From Pohlia nutans (lineage: Eukaryota > Streptophyta > Bryopsida > Bryales > Mniaceae): DNA of 64,000 bases. Positions 45,046 to 57,418 of this stretch are shown here, piece after piece. The stretch is from assembly GCA_022496805.1 (NCBI GenBank), contig CM040088.1, forward strand, positions 13,361,001 through 13,425,000, written 5' to 3'. The translations under genes and the position numbers were made by a program. Every line of letters begins with the position of its first letter. Within the stretch, counting starts at the first letter, position 1. The notes beneath the pieces were generated by a model. The model saw nothing but the letters and a program-made list of their open reading frames with translations. It was not told where the DNA came from and did no database searches.

Positions 45046-46072
45046 AGCAACACGGGGATAGGCGACCATGCATGGCGAGGAAGCCGGGCAGGGCGGACTG
45101 TGGGCTGGATCGTCTGGAATTTTCCCGGTACATATAACTCAGGAGCGGAGACATGGTGGGTGTGGCCGTCCCTCGCTGAGTGCAGTATTGATAGCTACTC
45201 GTAGGAGTGTATGAGCTGTAGCTCTCAGGAGGACGAGGAAGAAGACTGTAACTTAGAATGATGCGTTCCACGTGCAGGCGATGGGTGGAGCTTGGCGCAT
45301 GGTTTTTGAAATGTATTGACACCAATAGTCTAGGCTTTCAATCCAGCTAGTGGATGGTGATTCTTGACCGCTTGCAGGGTTGCGCAAAGCAAGCGCCATT
45401 CGAACTGGACACTGTCAGGGTTTCTTCCTGTTCATAAATTTAGGTAGCAGCAGTGAGGTTTTGTAACCTACCATTGGTTCTAGAGGCTAGAAAGTTGTGA
45501 TCCAAGGTCGGTGCTACAGCAGCGACGTTTCTTGGAGGGGGGGGGGGGGGGGGGGGGTACTAGGGACAGTCCGTTGCATTGGAGACAGACAGGACGAAGG
45601 TTGGACAAGGGCCATTTGTATCGCGGTTGAATGATCTGTTGGAAGACAGGACCATATGAGAGCTGGTGATAGGACTGGAAGGCAGGCTCAAATGGCGAAT
45701 GTAAGTGGTGCCACATTTAACTCAGCAACGTGTATCTATGAACGATTTATTGTAATTTGTGGATCTCCGTGGTCGTGTCACCGAAGTGCATGATGGGTCA
45801 GGGCGATGTCAAGGTTGGTTGGAGGTTGTGGTGTGTCATTGGGCTGGCTCTCGTATGTTGGGACAGTTGAAGCTCTGGACTGAATTATCAAGAGTGAATT
45901 CTGAGGATGATTTGCAAATTCAAGAGAGGTGACGGTGGGATTTGGATCCTTCATACGTTCCGCCTCAGCTCTTAAAGCATCGGAATAGACCACAGCAGAT
46001 TATAAGCTTTGCCCACCAAGAATAATGTGACAAATGTCGCTACAAATACTCTTTGGTAAGGTGCTAGACTTC
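45046..46072. other. 3' flank of the auxilin-like gene with a 21-bp G homopolymer
   Basis: The first few hundred bases are the likely 3' UTR. An uninterrupted run of 21 G lies at 45537-45557, capable of forming a G-quadruplex on the plus strand. No further gene is seen up to the TTAA element cluster at 46073. Confidence 0.6.
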
Positions 46073-46647
46073 TTAACCCCTAAATGTCACAGCGTCCAGA
46101 AAGTGGACGACTAACAGATTCAAACCCTTCTCACATTCTCATCAATGTTTGGATGAAATTCATCCAATTTTTTGGAGATTCTTCACCAAGATGTTGTCTT
46201 ATCTAACGGTTGGATTTAGTCATACTTGATTACATATTTTCCTAAAATTACAAATGTAGAAGAATGTCCAGTCGTTGACCAAGCTAAAATTGCATTGACT
46301 GTAGTTCAAAAGTGGCCTTGCAAAAATGAGGTCATAGATTTAAGAAACACAAAAATTTCAAAGAATCAACACGTTTAAGAGTATCTCATTCCAAATTCAT
46401 TCCAACAAATTTTTACTCAAAAAATATTAAAATTTTGTTTGTAATCGAATTTAGAAGGAATTTTTAATTTAACTTTCAAATTTTATAATTAAATATTGGT
46501 GATAGTATTAGTGAATCGAACTGTACGGATGGAATCTAAAATTCAAAATCTAGAACTTTCATTTGTATACCAATTCTAAATAGTACTTTATGATGATTTT
46601 TTTCAAATTGTCAATTCCAGGGACACCCTGATACGTTTAGGGGTTAA
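46073..46647 (+). mobile_element. TTAA-flanked element, family E
   Basis: 575 bp, TTAACCCCTAAATGTCACAG to CCTGATACGTTTAGGGGTTAA. Nearly identical in most of its length to 62165-62751. Shares the TTAA at 46644-46647 with the next element. Confidence 0.9.
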
Positions 46648-47187
46648 CCCTTAATTACCTGAACGTCCATTTTTTGGAAGATGTACACTTTTTGCAGTAT
46701 GGAATTTTTACTGTAGATTCTATGGGAAGTTAGTTTCATGCATATGTGATCCGATTAGAAAGGGGATGATTTGTGAAATCCTTATGCCTCATTTCATGTT
46801 GTAGTGATTCACCCAAAATTTTGAAGATTTCAGTGTAAAAGTGCTCTAAAAAAAGTCAACTCATAAAATTAAGTAACCAAAAAATATCCAAAAATCACTA
46901 CACTTAAAGTATTACATTCAACCAATCACAAAAAATTTCATCCGTAGATTGTCAATATCTTACTCGTAATTGAATCACAAAATAATTTTGAATTTCACGT
47001 TTCAAATTTTATAAAAAATTACTGGTAATAGCAATCATAGATCTAACCGTATGGATACAATCTAAAATTCATAATTTACAACTTTTATTCATATATCAAG
47101 TTCAAAATATCCCTCTAGGTTGCATTTTATAATGCATCTTTGCAAAACTGCCGAATTTGGAGAGGGCTCTAGGCATTTAGGGATTAA
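46644..47187. mobile_element. TTAA-flanked element, family F
   Basis: 544 bp, TTAACCCTTAATTACCTGAA to CTCTAGGCATTTAGGGATTAA. It is sandwiched between family E and family B elements, with one TTAA shared at each junction. Its interior resembles family E only loosely (CGTATGGATACAATCTAAAA and similar). Confidence 0.75.
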
Positions 47188-47736
47188 CCCCTAAAAGCCC
47201 GAGGGGTACTGGACAAAACATAGATGTGTTAAAATATGTGCCTTCCATATGTTTGATGAAGTTTGGTTCACTAGAAAAAATGTAGGGCATCATCTCTACA
47301 AATTATCTGTACAATCAAACTTCCAAAAATAACTTCAGATCTTTTTTTTAATGAATTTAAAAGCATTAACTTTTGAAAATTTGTATAAATTCTAATTTTC
47401 AGTTTTAGAGTTTAATATTTAGCATGATTGGTTAAATTTGGTTTATCTATTGTAAACTTCAAAAAAACAAAAGAAATGATGAAGGGAACATCATTACTTT
47501 CCCTAAATAGCAAATTTTGTAACACTAAGACAATGTTGAAGTGATTCACTTTGAAAAATTCTCCCGGGTGGAGTTTAACTCGGATTGACATAATTCAAAT
47601 TGGGTTGGAAAGTAGACTTGATGCGGTATTTTAAAATATTTTTTATTTTTCAAAAATATACTTTTTTAAAATTCCGGGCAGCCCGTTAGATTCGGGCATC
47701 GACCAGAAAATGGTCGTTTGAGCGTTTAGGGGTTAA
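47184..47736 (+). mobile_element. TTAA-flanked element, family B
   Basis: 553 bp, TTAACCCCTAAAAGCCCGAG to GAGCGTTTAGGGGTTAA, with GACCAGAAAATGGTCG before the right end. Closest relative in the window is 29861-30408. Confidence 0.9.
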
Positions 47737-49179
47737 AGGACTTCAAGTCCCATATTCTACACTTACTAGCCTAAACAGTCAACAGGAAAAGCAAAGTCAC
47801 TCAGTCTGACTAAGTAGCCACTACGTAATTACTTCCATAGTATGTAACTTCTGAGAACTACAAAGATAGATAGATAGAAACTCCGGCCTCTTTCAAGGCC
47901 GGCGTGAATAAAGTGTCTGTTCGTAATGTTAATGACCCAGTGTTCACCGGACAAAGGGCCATTGGAACGAGAACCACAAATATATTGTCGAGTACAGAAA
48001 CTGAGCAACTATCAAACCACAACAAGGGTTTCGTTAAAAGTGCCTATTGAAATGTGCACTATTTTTTGGGATTATTTTTTAATATTTTAATCACAAATTT
48101 TGGTATGTATAAGCAATAATATTGTACTTTGGCTAGAGTCTTTTCAGATATTATTGGTTGAAAATAAATCCAAAGCAAGCTATGTAAAATATATGTGTGT
48201 CATATTTATTTTGTGCTTTAAGTTTATAATCAAGATTTTTTTATAATATTAGATCAATTAAACGGCTAAAAAGCATTATTTTGTGCATCTTCAATAATTG
48301 TTTGTAAGTTTAATAGAAAATGTAACACTTACACCCTAATTTTTAGTTAAAAGATTGAAAAATAAACCAATCCTAATTGGCAAGACACACCATGGAAGCA
48401 AAAACATTCAAAATGATAAATTCAGAAAAAAAGAATAATGTACTTGTGTCACTTTATATTTGAATACTTAAAAACAATAAAGTCAAACAAAAAAATAAAG
48501 CATGTGTCTTATTTATGTATTTGAAGTTCTGAAATTTTAATAATCAGAACAACAACTAAAAAATATATACTAAGTTTTGAGAACCATATCCATAGTGGTA
48601 ATCTTAATAAATCCATACAATCAATTAAACCAATTTTGTATTTAAATTTACATATTACAATGTATACTATAATGAGATTGAATGTGTGGTACTTTTTATG
48701 AAAATAAACTGTAAATCATAAAAAAATCTTATTGAGGCAATTCCAAGCAAACAAACTAAATTCAATTTGTTGATTATGTGTTTATACAGTAAATTCTTTG
48801 AAGGAATTTGAAAAAAGATACACCATGATAGTAAAACACAATAATATATAGTATACTCAAGTAATAAGTTACATGGTAACAAATATTCTATACTCTATAT
48901 CATATCACTATAATACTATAATATATTATTAATATCAACTAAACAAATCTAGCCATCCAAAGAGTCTAAACCCAAACCTAGAGAAAACATATCCTTGCGC
49001 ACATCTGGATGTATCAATGCATTTTCTTCTTTGGGGGGGCCTTTGAAGGCCCGCCCCCTTTACTCCGCATGAGAAGTCCTCTAAAAAGACCTCCTAAAAT
49101 CACACAATAACATCAACAAACAAACAAATAGTCAATATGCATGAAAAACTACGAATAATAAGAATAAGTGATCTTTACT
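47737..49179. other. AT-rich intergenic DNA
   Basis: No gene is seen. AAGGCCGGCGTGAATAAAG near 47903-47921 is an inverse match to a site near 31428-31446. A small hairpin around 49033-49057 (GGGGGGGCC / GGCCCGCCCCC) stands out in an otherwise very AT-rich tract. Confidence 0.4.
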
Positions 49180-50600
49180 AAAAGAGTGCGATATGTGCCA
49201 CACCTCCAAAAACTCCAATTGCAAAAACACTCAAATTTATAAAAGATTCATTCTTTGTACAATCAATCAAAGAAATGCCACACCTTTCAATATAACATCA
49301 ACAATAGGAGTAAAGCATGTGCATCACCCTCTCAATCCTACATAAGCAAAGAAACTTAAGTACAACTAAATTCAAAATTATACAGAAAGAGTGTGGCATG
49401 TGCCTCACCCCCTAAATTCAAGAAAAGCAACAATGCAAAAAATACATACAATCACATCGAGAATAAGAATTAAACACATTGAGTGAGACATGTGCCTCAT
49501 CCCCGAAATCCCATATGAAAAATAACAACTAAAAACGTTATAAATAAAAATTAAACACAAAGGGTGCCACAACCTCACAAAAATATGAGAGTATAAACTC
49601 AATGACATCAAAAACAAAAAACAAACACAACGGAGGAGGCATGTGCCTCACCCTCACAAAAATACAAGAGCATAAATTCAAGAACATCAAAAAAAATAAA
49701 ACACAAGGGGGTGAGCCATGTGCCTCACCTTCACAAAAATATGAGAGCTTAAACTCAATGACATCAAGAACAAAAACCAAACACAAAGGGGTGAGGCATG
49801 TGCCTCACCCTCACAAAATTATGAGAGCATAAATATAAGGGCATAAACTAAATGACATAAAAAAAAAATCAAACACAAAGGGGTGAGGCATGTGCCTCAC
49901 CCTTACAAAAAGATGAGAGCATAACCTCAAGGACATAAAAAAAAAACTAAACATAAAGGGTGGGGCATGTGCCTCACCCTCAGAAAAATATGTGAACCTA
50001 AACTCAATGACATCAAAAACAAAAATCAAACACAAGAGGGTGAGGCATGTGCCTCACCCTCACAAAAATATGAGAGTATAAACTCCATGATATCAAAAAC
50101 AAAAATCAAACACAAGGGGGTGAGCCATGCGCCTCACCTTCAGAAAAATATGAGAACATAAACTCAAGGACATAAAAAAAAAAAAAAACTTAAACACAAA
50201 GGGGTGAGGCATGTGCCTCACTCTTAGAAAAATATGAGATTATAATCTCATTGACATCAAAAACATGAATCAAACACAAAGGGTGAGGCTTGTGCCTCAC
50301 CTCCAAAATGGCACATGAGCAAAATCAATCAAGTACAATCAAAATTGAAATCAAACACAGCAGGGGTTAGGCATGTGCCTCACCTTCTAAATTCTACATG
50401 AGTGAAATGCATAAATACAATCAAAACGAGAACCAAACACATGGAGTGAGATATGTGGCATATATTTGGTATGTTTGCATAATGAACATAAAATGAGATT
50501 GTGATTACGATGCAAGGAGTGAGGTATGTGGTGAGTTTAGAAATTTAAAATCAGATTGCAATTCAAGTAGTGAGGCATGTGCCTCATTCCAAAAAATGTT
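49180..50600 (+). repeat. Left minisatellite array, about 80-bp units with a palindromic core
   Basis: About nine well-conserved units between 49630 and 50400, spaced roughly 78-88 bp, plus decayed units on both sides. Each has the core GTGAGGCATGTGCCTCAC, in which GTGAGGCA and TGCCTCAC are inverse arms around TG. The unit continues CCTCACAAAAATATGAGAGC and an A-rich stretch ending AAACACAAAGGG. Open frames here are repeat artefacts. Confidence 0.9.
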
Positions 50601-51590
50601 CACAAAAACTCCACACATCCTCCTCAAATTGAAAATTAAAAACATTGAATTTTAAAATTTAGAATTTGGTAATAAGTGAGATGAGAACTTAATTACAAAC
50701 TCATAATCTAGATTTTGAGATTGTGTCATCAAGTGATATATGTCCAGAACCCTAAATATTTAGAACTTTAAAGGAATGTGAGTTATAATACAAATAATTT
50801 AACATATTGATGATTCAAAAATTCTCAAAGATGCAAATTTCAGAGTCTCATAAATACAAGCAAATGTTATTGGAACTGAGATTTGAGATTGTGATGTGTA
50901 CATAGCAACAATTTGGTGGTTGAATACTAAATGAAGCTAGAAACCCTAAAAAGAATTTAGATCTAGATCTAGATGAAATTTGAAAGTCGGAAACTTACCC
51001 TTATTTAAGTACTGAAGTGATAAACACAATAGATCTGAAGGAAACTAAGAATCATAAGCGCTCCAAAGTAGATCTTAGTACGAGAAGTTGGGGCCCAAGT
51101 GAGATAAATCAACAAGATTCTTGGTAGTGTGCTGAAACTTGTTTATAGATGAGGTGTTAACCGCATAGTAGAGTTGAAGTGATGCAACCTGTAGCAAGAA
51201 GGTAAAAGGTTTAGTACCACACAAACAAGGTTATCTAGATATGCAGAACAAGTAGATCAGAACGTGGGTTGTACCAAGGCGGAGGCATTAATGTTGCAAA
51301 TCACCACTATACAAGATTCGGCACTTTGCAAGTGAAGCAAGACGGTGGAGAAGCGCCGCACAAGCAAGGAACGGCAGAGAGGAAAGGCGGCGGAGAAGAG
51401 AGAAAGGTAGGAAGAAGCGAAAACACGACCTAAACCCTATTTAGGTTTTTCAAATTTGAATTTATTTATCTTTTGTGAGATCTCCAAGTCTGTATAGCTC
51501 TAACTTACACAGATTTAAGAATTTTGACTTGAATTTTTTTGGGAGCGCCGGTGGCACTATATTAATAGCACCCTTAAAATGGTTAGGCAT
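50601..51590. other. Spacer between the two inverted minisatellite arrays
   Basis: About 1 kb of mostly AT-rich DNA with no convincing gene. A GC-richer, purine-rich patch at 51330-51430 (GGCGGAGAAGAGAGAAAGG) is followed by CCTAAACCCTATTTAGG. This could be a small promoter or 5' leader, but no downstream coding exon was identified. Confidence 0.35.
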
Positions 51591-52620
51591 GTGCAATATT
51601 AATTCTTCTATTTAGTTTCATTTACTTCAACTTATTACTTTGCAATTTAATTTTGCTTGTGACTAAACAAGGTGACGCAAATCTTACAACCTTAATAAAT
51701 TTATTTGGTTTTATGAGGTTTAAAAGGGTGAGGCACATGCAACACCTTTTATGAGAATAATCACCTTTGTTGAAGTTAATTTCACTTAAGTTTGTGAGGG
51801 TTGAGATACATGCTACACCATCTATACATGTAATTGGTTAAGTTAGGATTTTAGGGGTTACACATGTGCCACTTCCTTTATGAATTTAATTGCTAGGCTT
51901 GCGAGTAAGACACATGCTACACCCCATATGACACTAATTAACTTTGTTAGGATTTTAAGAGGTGAGGCACATGCCACACTCCACATAATAGTATTAACTT
52001 TGTTCAAATATGAAGGCATAAGGTAGGTGGGACACCCCGTAAGACAATAATTTGCCTTGATAGAAATTCAAGGGGTGAGACATGTGCCATACCCCATATA
52101 AAAATATTTTGCCTAGTTAGAATCTTAAGAGGTGAGGCACATGCCACACCTCTTAAGACAATATTTTGCCTAGTTTGAATCTTAAGGGGTGAGGCACATG
52201 CCACACCCCTTATAACAATATTTTGCCTAGTTTGAATCTTAAGGGGTGAGGCACATGCCACACCCCTCATGACAATATTTTGCCTAGTTTGAATCTTAAG
52301 GGGTGAGGCATATGCCATACCCCTTATAACAATATTTTGCCTAGTTTAAATCTTAAGGGGTGAGGCACATGTCACACCCTTCATGACGATATTTTGCCTA
52401 GTTTGAATCTTAAGGGGTGAGGCACATGCCACACCCCTTATAGCCCTATTTTGCCTAGTTTAAATCTTAAGGGGTGAGGCACATGCCACACCCCTTATAA
52501 CAATATTTTGCCTAGTTTGAATCTTAAGGGGTGAGGCACATGCCACACCCCTTATGACAATATTTTGCCTTATTTAAATCTTAAAGGGTGAGGCACATGC
52601 CACACCCCTCATGACGATAG
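51591..52620 (-). repeat. Right minisatellite array, 57-bp units, opposite orientation
   Basis: About ten well-conserved 57-bp units lie between 52010 and 52618, with degenerate units back to about 51594. The unit is AATCTTAAGGGGTGAGGCAC then ATGCCACACCCCTTATAACA then ATATTTTGCCTAGTTTG. On the minus strand the core reads GGCATGTGCCTCACCCC, the same as the left array on the plus strand, so the arrays are inverted relative to each other. Because 57 is a multiple of three, the minus strand shows a spurious repeated 19-aa peptide. Confidence 0.9.
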
Positions 52621-54207
52621 TTAATTTTGTTCGCATTTAAGAAATTAAGGCATAAAGTTACATCATTTATTTTGATTATTGTTGAATTACATAAAAAAAT
52701 AATTTAACATGTTCTTACAATCATCTTGTTTTTTTTGTATGACCTGGCATTGTTTTATCTTAAAACAAATCATATGGATTGAAACTTAGGCATTCCTTTT
52801 TTTTTGGCAAAAGTGCTCTCTCTAAGTCAACAAGCTTGTGAGAACGGTATTACAAACGTTCTATGGTATCAACCAAGAATGCCAAGAGGATTACAAGATG
52901 AAGAAGGGACGTTTCACAATCGGTACACGGATTGTATACACCGTGCTTGGGAACCCTCTCGAGAACCACATGGTTGTGTTCCAATTGATTCTATTTTTAC
53001 TACTTGGGAGAATACCGTTGGGACCCAAAATTTGATTATTGTTTTGGGTGTTAGAACCGAGAGAGAGTTAAAAATTCCAAATGGTGAAAAGTTTCATTTT
53101 AAATATCACCTTAACCTTTTAGAATAGATTTGCCATATTAGCTCTATATTGTACTTTATACTTGACAATTTATACAATACGATATTGATATATAATTTTG
53201 TCAAGGTTTCATGTGAATGAGATTTTTTTATGACTGAAAATTTCTTGCTATTAAGTGTGTATTCAAATATCCAAACTTTGTCATATGCAATGATGTTTTC
53301 TCAATATTAGACGTGCATGTACATACCTCAATCTTTTATCTTGTAAGTAAAAAATATATTTTTTCAAATATATATTTAAATTTATAACCATATTTGAATT
53401 ATTAATATAAGAAATAATTTAAAATTATAAGAAATTTCTAGCAAGGTTTCTCATATTATTGTTAACTCAACTTTTTTTATAAAAATCACAAAATTGTAAT
53501 TTGATCAATAACCAAGCATAATGAACCTAAAATGTACCCATGTCTATATTCTTTATTTTTCTTACTAGGATAATTATCAAATGATCATATTTTCAATGAA
53601 ATTTATAAATTTCCAAAAAATTGTTCATGTGCACTTTTACATATTGAAGTGGACTTTTAACGAAACCCTTGTTCCACATTGATATTAGAAACACCCTATC
53701 GAACCACCATTTTAGCCTGATTGGGATTAGGTCAATAAAATCTCAAAGCTCCAAACACATAATAAAAAAGAAGAAGATACTGTAGTGACTTAATTTCGGC
53801 ACTGGAGCAGCACGCCAACCAATGCTGGCTAACAACTTCTGTTTTAAAAAATTGTAAAAAAACAGATTAAAAATGATTAAAAATGAAAAAAATTGAAAGT
53901 TGGATGGCGCTTCAGGCGCCAGGCTACATGCCGGTAGGCATTGGCAGCGTTTTCTTTTTTCCATTTGTGGTTTTTTTTTTTTTTTCTCCTTTTCTTTTTT
54001 CATTTTTTTTTTTCTCCAATTCATCGATCGGCTCTCTCCATCCCTTTTCTGAATGAACTTCTATGCCGTTGGATGGATGTAAAGGCAATGTGCGTGAAGG
54101 CTACTGAATGTTGTGGATGGCAAGACCAAGTGTGTAGTGCTTCATCCAAACGACAAATACCAGTGACTACACATGTCTTGTTGGTAATATAGTGATGGGT
54201 TAGTTCT
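52621..54207. other. Intergenic DNA with an unassigned open frame at 52804-53127
   Basis: A 107-codon plus-strand frame (VLSLSQQACENGITNVLWYQ at its start) overlaps a 65-codon frame at 52838-53035, and neither matches a family I know. The rest is AT-rich, including a T-rich tract at 53953-54016. It is not called as a gene. Confidence 0.3.
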
Positions 54208-54349
54208 AGTGTTGGTCTGGTATTACATGGTTCTCAGTGAAATGAATCAATTAGAGTCATTATGAGAAGTGGTGGACCTCAAACGGATACTTAGAATGAA
54301 CCACTGTCTAAGGCTTCACTGTAGAAAGATGCCATACCAGACCAACACT
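54208..54349. repeat. Foldback repeat with 16-bp arms
   Basis: AGTGTTGGTCTGGTAT at 54208-54223 is the perfect inverse of 54334-54349. The 110-bp interior also has partial complementarity. Probably a small MITE; no clear target duplication. Confidence 0.6.
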
Positions 54350-54496
54350 GCCATTGTTCAAGAGCCTTGGTACATCTTTTGCCATTGCCGTGACAAATGT
54401 AGCAAGGATATTCTGTCCTATAGGAAGGTTGATCTCTTTTTTGGATCCTTTGTTTTACACTCACGAGGAATGGGTGACAACGCTGGCCTTGAGGAC

Positions 54497-54762
54497 TACC
54501 GTAGTACCATAACTGAATCGCCACCCCACAAAAGAATATTTAATATTTTTTGAAAAATAAGGTTCATTCTTCTAAAAACAAATTTCTTGATTTTTGTTTA
54601 TGAGCAAAAACATGATTTAAAAATGGCCCAAAATAGCTTAGAAATAGTAAAATCTACCTAGAATAATTTATTCTATTTTCAAATTTTGTCCTTATAATTT
54701 CCAGTTTTTTTACGTTTTTTATTTTATTTATTTTTTGGCGACCTAGCTATGGTACTACGGTA
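54497..54762. mobile_element. Probable MITE with TACCGTAGTACCATA ends
   Basis: Perfect 15-bp inverted repeats at 54497-54511 and 54748-54762, 266 bp in all, AT-rich interior without coding capacity. The TA at both outer ends would fit a Tc1/mariner-type target. Confidence 0.6.
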
Positions 54763-56437
54763 CTGAATCTAGACTAATGAGAGACGATTCTGTTACATGT
54801 GTCTACAACATCTGAATTGGAACACAGAACCGGCCTCCTAAATTCTGAGCTGAACATTTTTGAACATCAAGTTTATGATTCTTAGAAGCTCGAGGTGTAA
54901 ATCTGCAATCACATCGTATCTTTGAATTTAAGTATTAAAAATTGTACCGTGGTGTCCATGAATGTTATGAGAATTTCATTCTTGGGTGGAATGCTACAGA
55001 CTTGGTGTGTCTTTGAAATGAGTGCTAATGGAGACTCAAAATTGACTCAATTTCAAAGCCACAAATTGCATTTTAGAGCTAACGCAGTCAGGTTGCAGTC
55101 CATCACACATTCACACAACCAGGATTTCAATTTGATCAACAATTGGAATTTCCTTGACATGGTATCTACCATCGAGTGGATTAAAAAATATCTGCATCTG
55201 GATGACATGAACTACTTCACTTTAGGTTCAAAATTTTAATTGAACAAATTAATTTTCATACTTTTATGCTTCATGAAAAAAAATGCCTAAATTCAACATT
55301 TGCAGGCGTTGTAGTATAAAGTAAATAATATTTTTAATTCTTCTAAGTAATCATTTCAAATAAGACATATCTACATGTACTATATATCAAAATTTGGGAC
55401 CAAAATGACGTCATTTGATATTTTAAATAAATGTTTTGGATATATTTTAGCAGCTAGGACAAATCCTAATTTTTGTACAAAAAGTCTCATTTAAAAATGC
55501 TTCAATTTTGACGTGAATTTTTTCTTGTGTACTTTGTGAGTGCAAGAAATCTAAACTACATACAATCAATTAATTTTTTTATTTTGGTTTAAAGAGGGAC
55601 ACATTCAAAGATGCTATGGAGGCTGATTTAAGAGTTCAAAGGGCTTTTTGGGGTACCCATATCAGGCCATTGCCCAATGCCTTTGGCTATGTATTTGATT
55701 GGGTATTGCATGTATGTATTGAATGGCAAACATTCAACAGCACATCAGTGTCTTAGGAGTTGCCTTTCTGCAAAGATTCACATAAACCGGACCTAGTTTT
55801 GTCATAGAAGTGTTGTGCTCAACTTATACCCTCAGTACCACTTCCTTTCAAGAATATTCAAGGTGTACCCATAAGATGTTGCAGCGTCAGTGTTGTCTTG
55901 GGTATCAATTTCTAGCTAATTGATGTCCGCTGTGTACACTGCATATTTAACAAATAAGCGACTTGAAGAGTTGTATAGCAGATACTCACAAATTCGAATC
56001 TCGCTATTTGACGAATCTTCTTGGTATGTGCCGATTCTGCCTCCTCTGCCCAATCTGTGCTTCATGGGATATTTATTATTGAAGTGGTTTATTTCCTAAG
56101 TAATGTTAAAAGTGCTATTCATCCCTTGCTAGATTATTATCCCCAGTGTAATGTTGCCTTCGCTATTCGTTTCAGTACATCATGTCAAGTATCTCCGTTT
56201 ATTACATCTGCTTGTTGCTGTGCATAAGGATTATATATTGGAAGGGTGGAATCCATGGTTTGTGGTCTTGCTGAACATGGGAAATGTAAGTCTATTTTGG
56301 ATGGGTACAAGGTATTGACTTGGTTTGATAGTCTTAAGCATCTGATGTTTGTGACTAGTGTGTACACGTCTGTTATGTCTATCGATAGATGAGGTCTACA
56401 AAACTTTGGATTAATGACGTGACATGTGTGTGTTCAG
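54763..56437. other. Region without supported gene upstream of the hydrolase remnant
   Basis: A 105-codon frame at 54922-55239 has no recognised family. Between 55590 and 56400 base composition is more exon-like, and this may hold further decayed exons of the hydrolase, but I could not align any of it with confidence. Confidence 0.3.
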
Positions 56438-56986
56438 GTTCTAAGGACGTCCTGGAAAAGCATCTGTATGACCGTTCTCCTATCAACTTTCTAGAAAAGC
56501 TTCCATGTTCTATTATCCTTTTCCAAGGGCTTGAAGACAAAGTAAGCTTTTTGATCTCCATTCTTCTTGCGCAAACTGTCTTGTAGGTTGAAACACTGTT
56601 ACAAAACGTGGTTAAAAAAAACCGTAGCTGAATTCAGCTGCGGTTCGTTTGACCTCATTCTGCTGCAGCCCCTAAATGACTGCAGCAACTGTTTTTTGTG
56701 ATTTGCGGCCTCAATTTTTGAAATTTTGGGACGTGTAATATACCGTAGGAAAGGTTTTTCCCTGGAGACACCCTTGAAGCTAGAGCATGTGTATAAAAAC
56801 CCGACAAAAGATGGTTAGAAATTTTAAGTCAGCTCTTTAATTGTTGGCATGATTGGCTGGGTTTGACAGGCTGAGAATATCCAGAAGAAACTGGAGCAAC
56901 AGGTGGCGTTTTTAGCCGGTCTTGTTGGGGGATTCCAAGTTGCTGATGACATCGTTCCAATCAAGGTGGACAATTTTGATGACTGA
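56438..56986 (+). pseudogene. 3' remnant of a prolyl-oligopeptidase-type acylaminoacyl/dipeptidyl peptidase
   Basis: An exon at 56438-56541 reads LYDRSPINFLEKLPCSIILF then QGLEDK, and an exon at 56870-56986 reads AENIQKKLEQQVAFLAGLVG then GFQVADDIVPIKVDNFDD and stop. Both match the C-terminus of plant S9-type alpha/beta-hydrolases that carry RSPINF, ILFQGLEDK and a catalytic His in EQHGFR. Splice sites are good, but the exon expected between them, with the VVPP stretch and the catalytic His, is not found in the 328-bp gap. The nucleophile GGSAGG exon is not found upstream. This looks like a broken gene; a remote exon cannot be excluded. Confidence 0.7.
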
Positions 56987-57084
56987 GAAACAGGTCATGA
57001 GTCAAACGCAGGGAGCTCTTTCTTAAGACGTGACGTCAATAACTTAGTGGTGAACTTTGCTTTAGTGTGGTTTCCTTTAGTTCT

Positions 57085-57418
57085 TTAACCCCTAAACGTA
57101 CCAACTCTTTGAACAGAAGTAGATCCTAGCCTCAAATTAAAGTAGATATTAGCATGGCTCAGATGTACATGAGGTGCACATGAGAGGACCATTGCAAGGC
57201 TAAAATCTACCCAACAAATTTGACATACTTGTAGTTGGAGGCCTCTCCAATATTATCAATAGGTCCCCATTATGAGAGATTTATTGTAATTGGTAGAGAA
57301 TTTAATAGGCTTACAAAGATGACTTGGATGAAAGTCATCCGAGGTTGTATGAGAAAGTTGCAAGGCTTTGAATCTGTTCGTGATCCAGTTTCTAGACGCT
57401 GGGACGTTTAGGGGTTAA
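57085..57418 (+). mobile_element. TTAA-flanked element, family H
   Basis: 334 bp, TTAACCCCTAAACGTACCAA to GCTGGGACGTTTAGGGGTTAA. It is the inverse-oriented relative of 58145-58474. Confidence 0.85.

Noticed and set aside
49600..50400. Regularly spaced repeats resembling a CRISPR array
   Set aside because: The intervening parts are themselves repeated, not unique spacers, and the setting is a plant nuclear genome. It is a minisatellite.
52004..52318. Minus-strand 104-codon frame with a repeated 19-aa peptide
   Set aside because: It arises because the minisatellite unit is 57 bp, a multiple of three. Units outside this stretch break the frame, and there is no start context.
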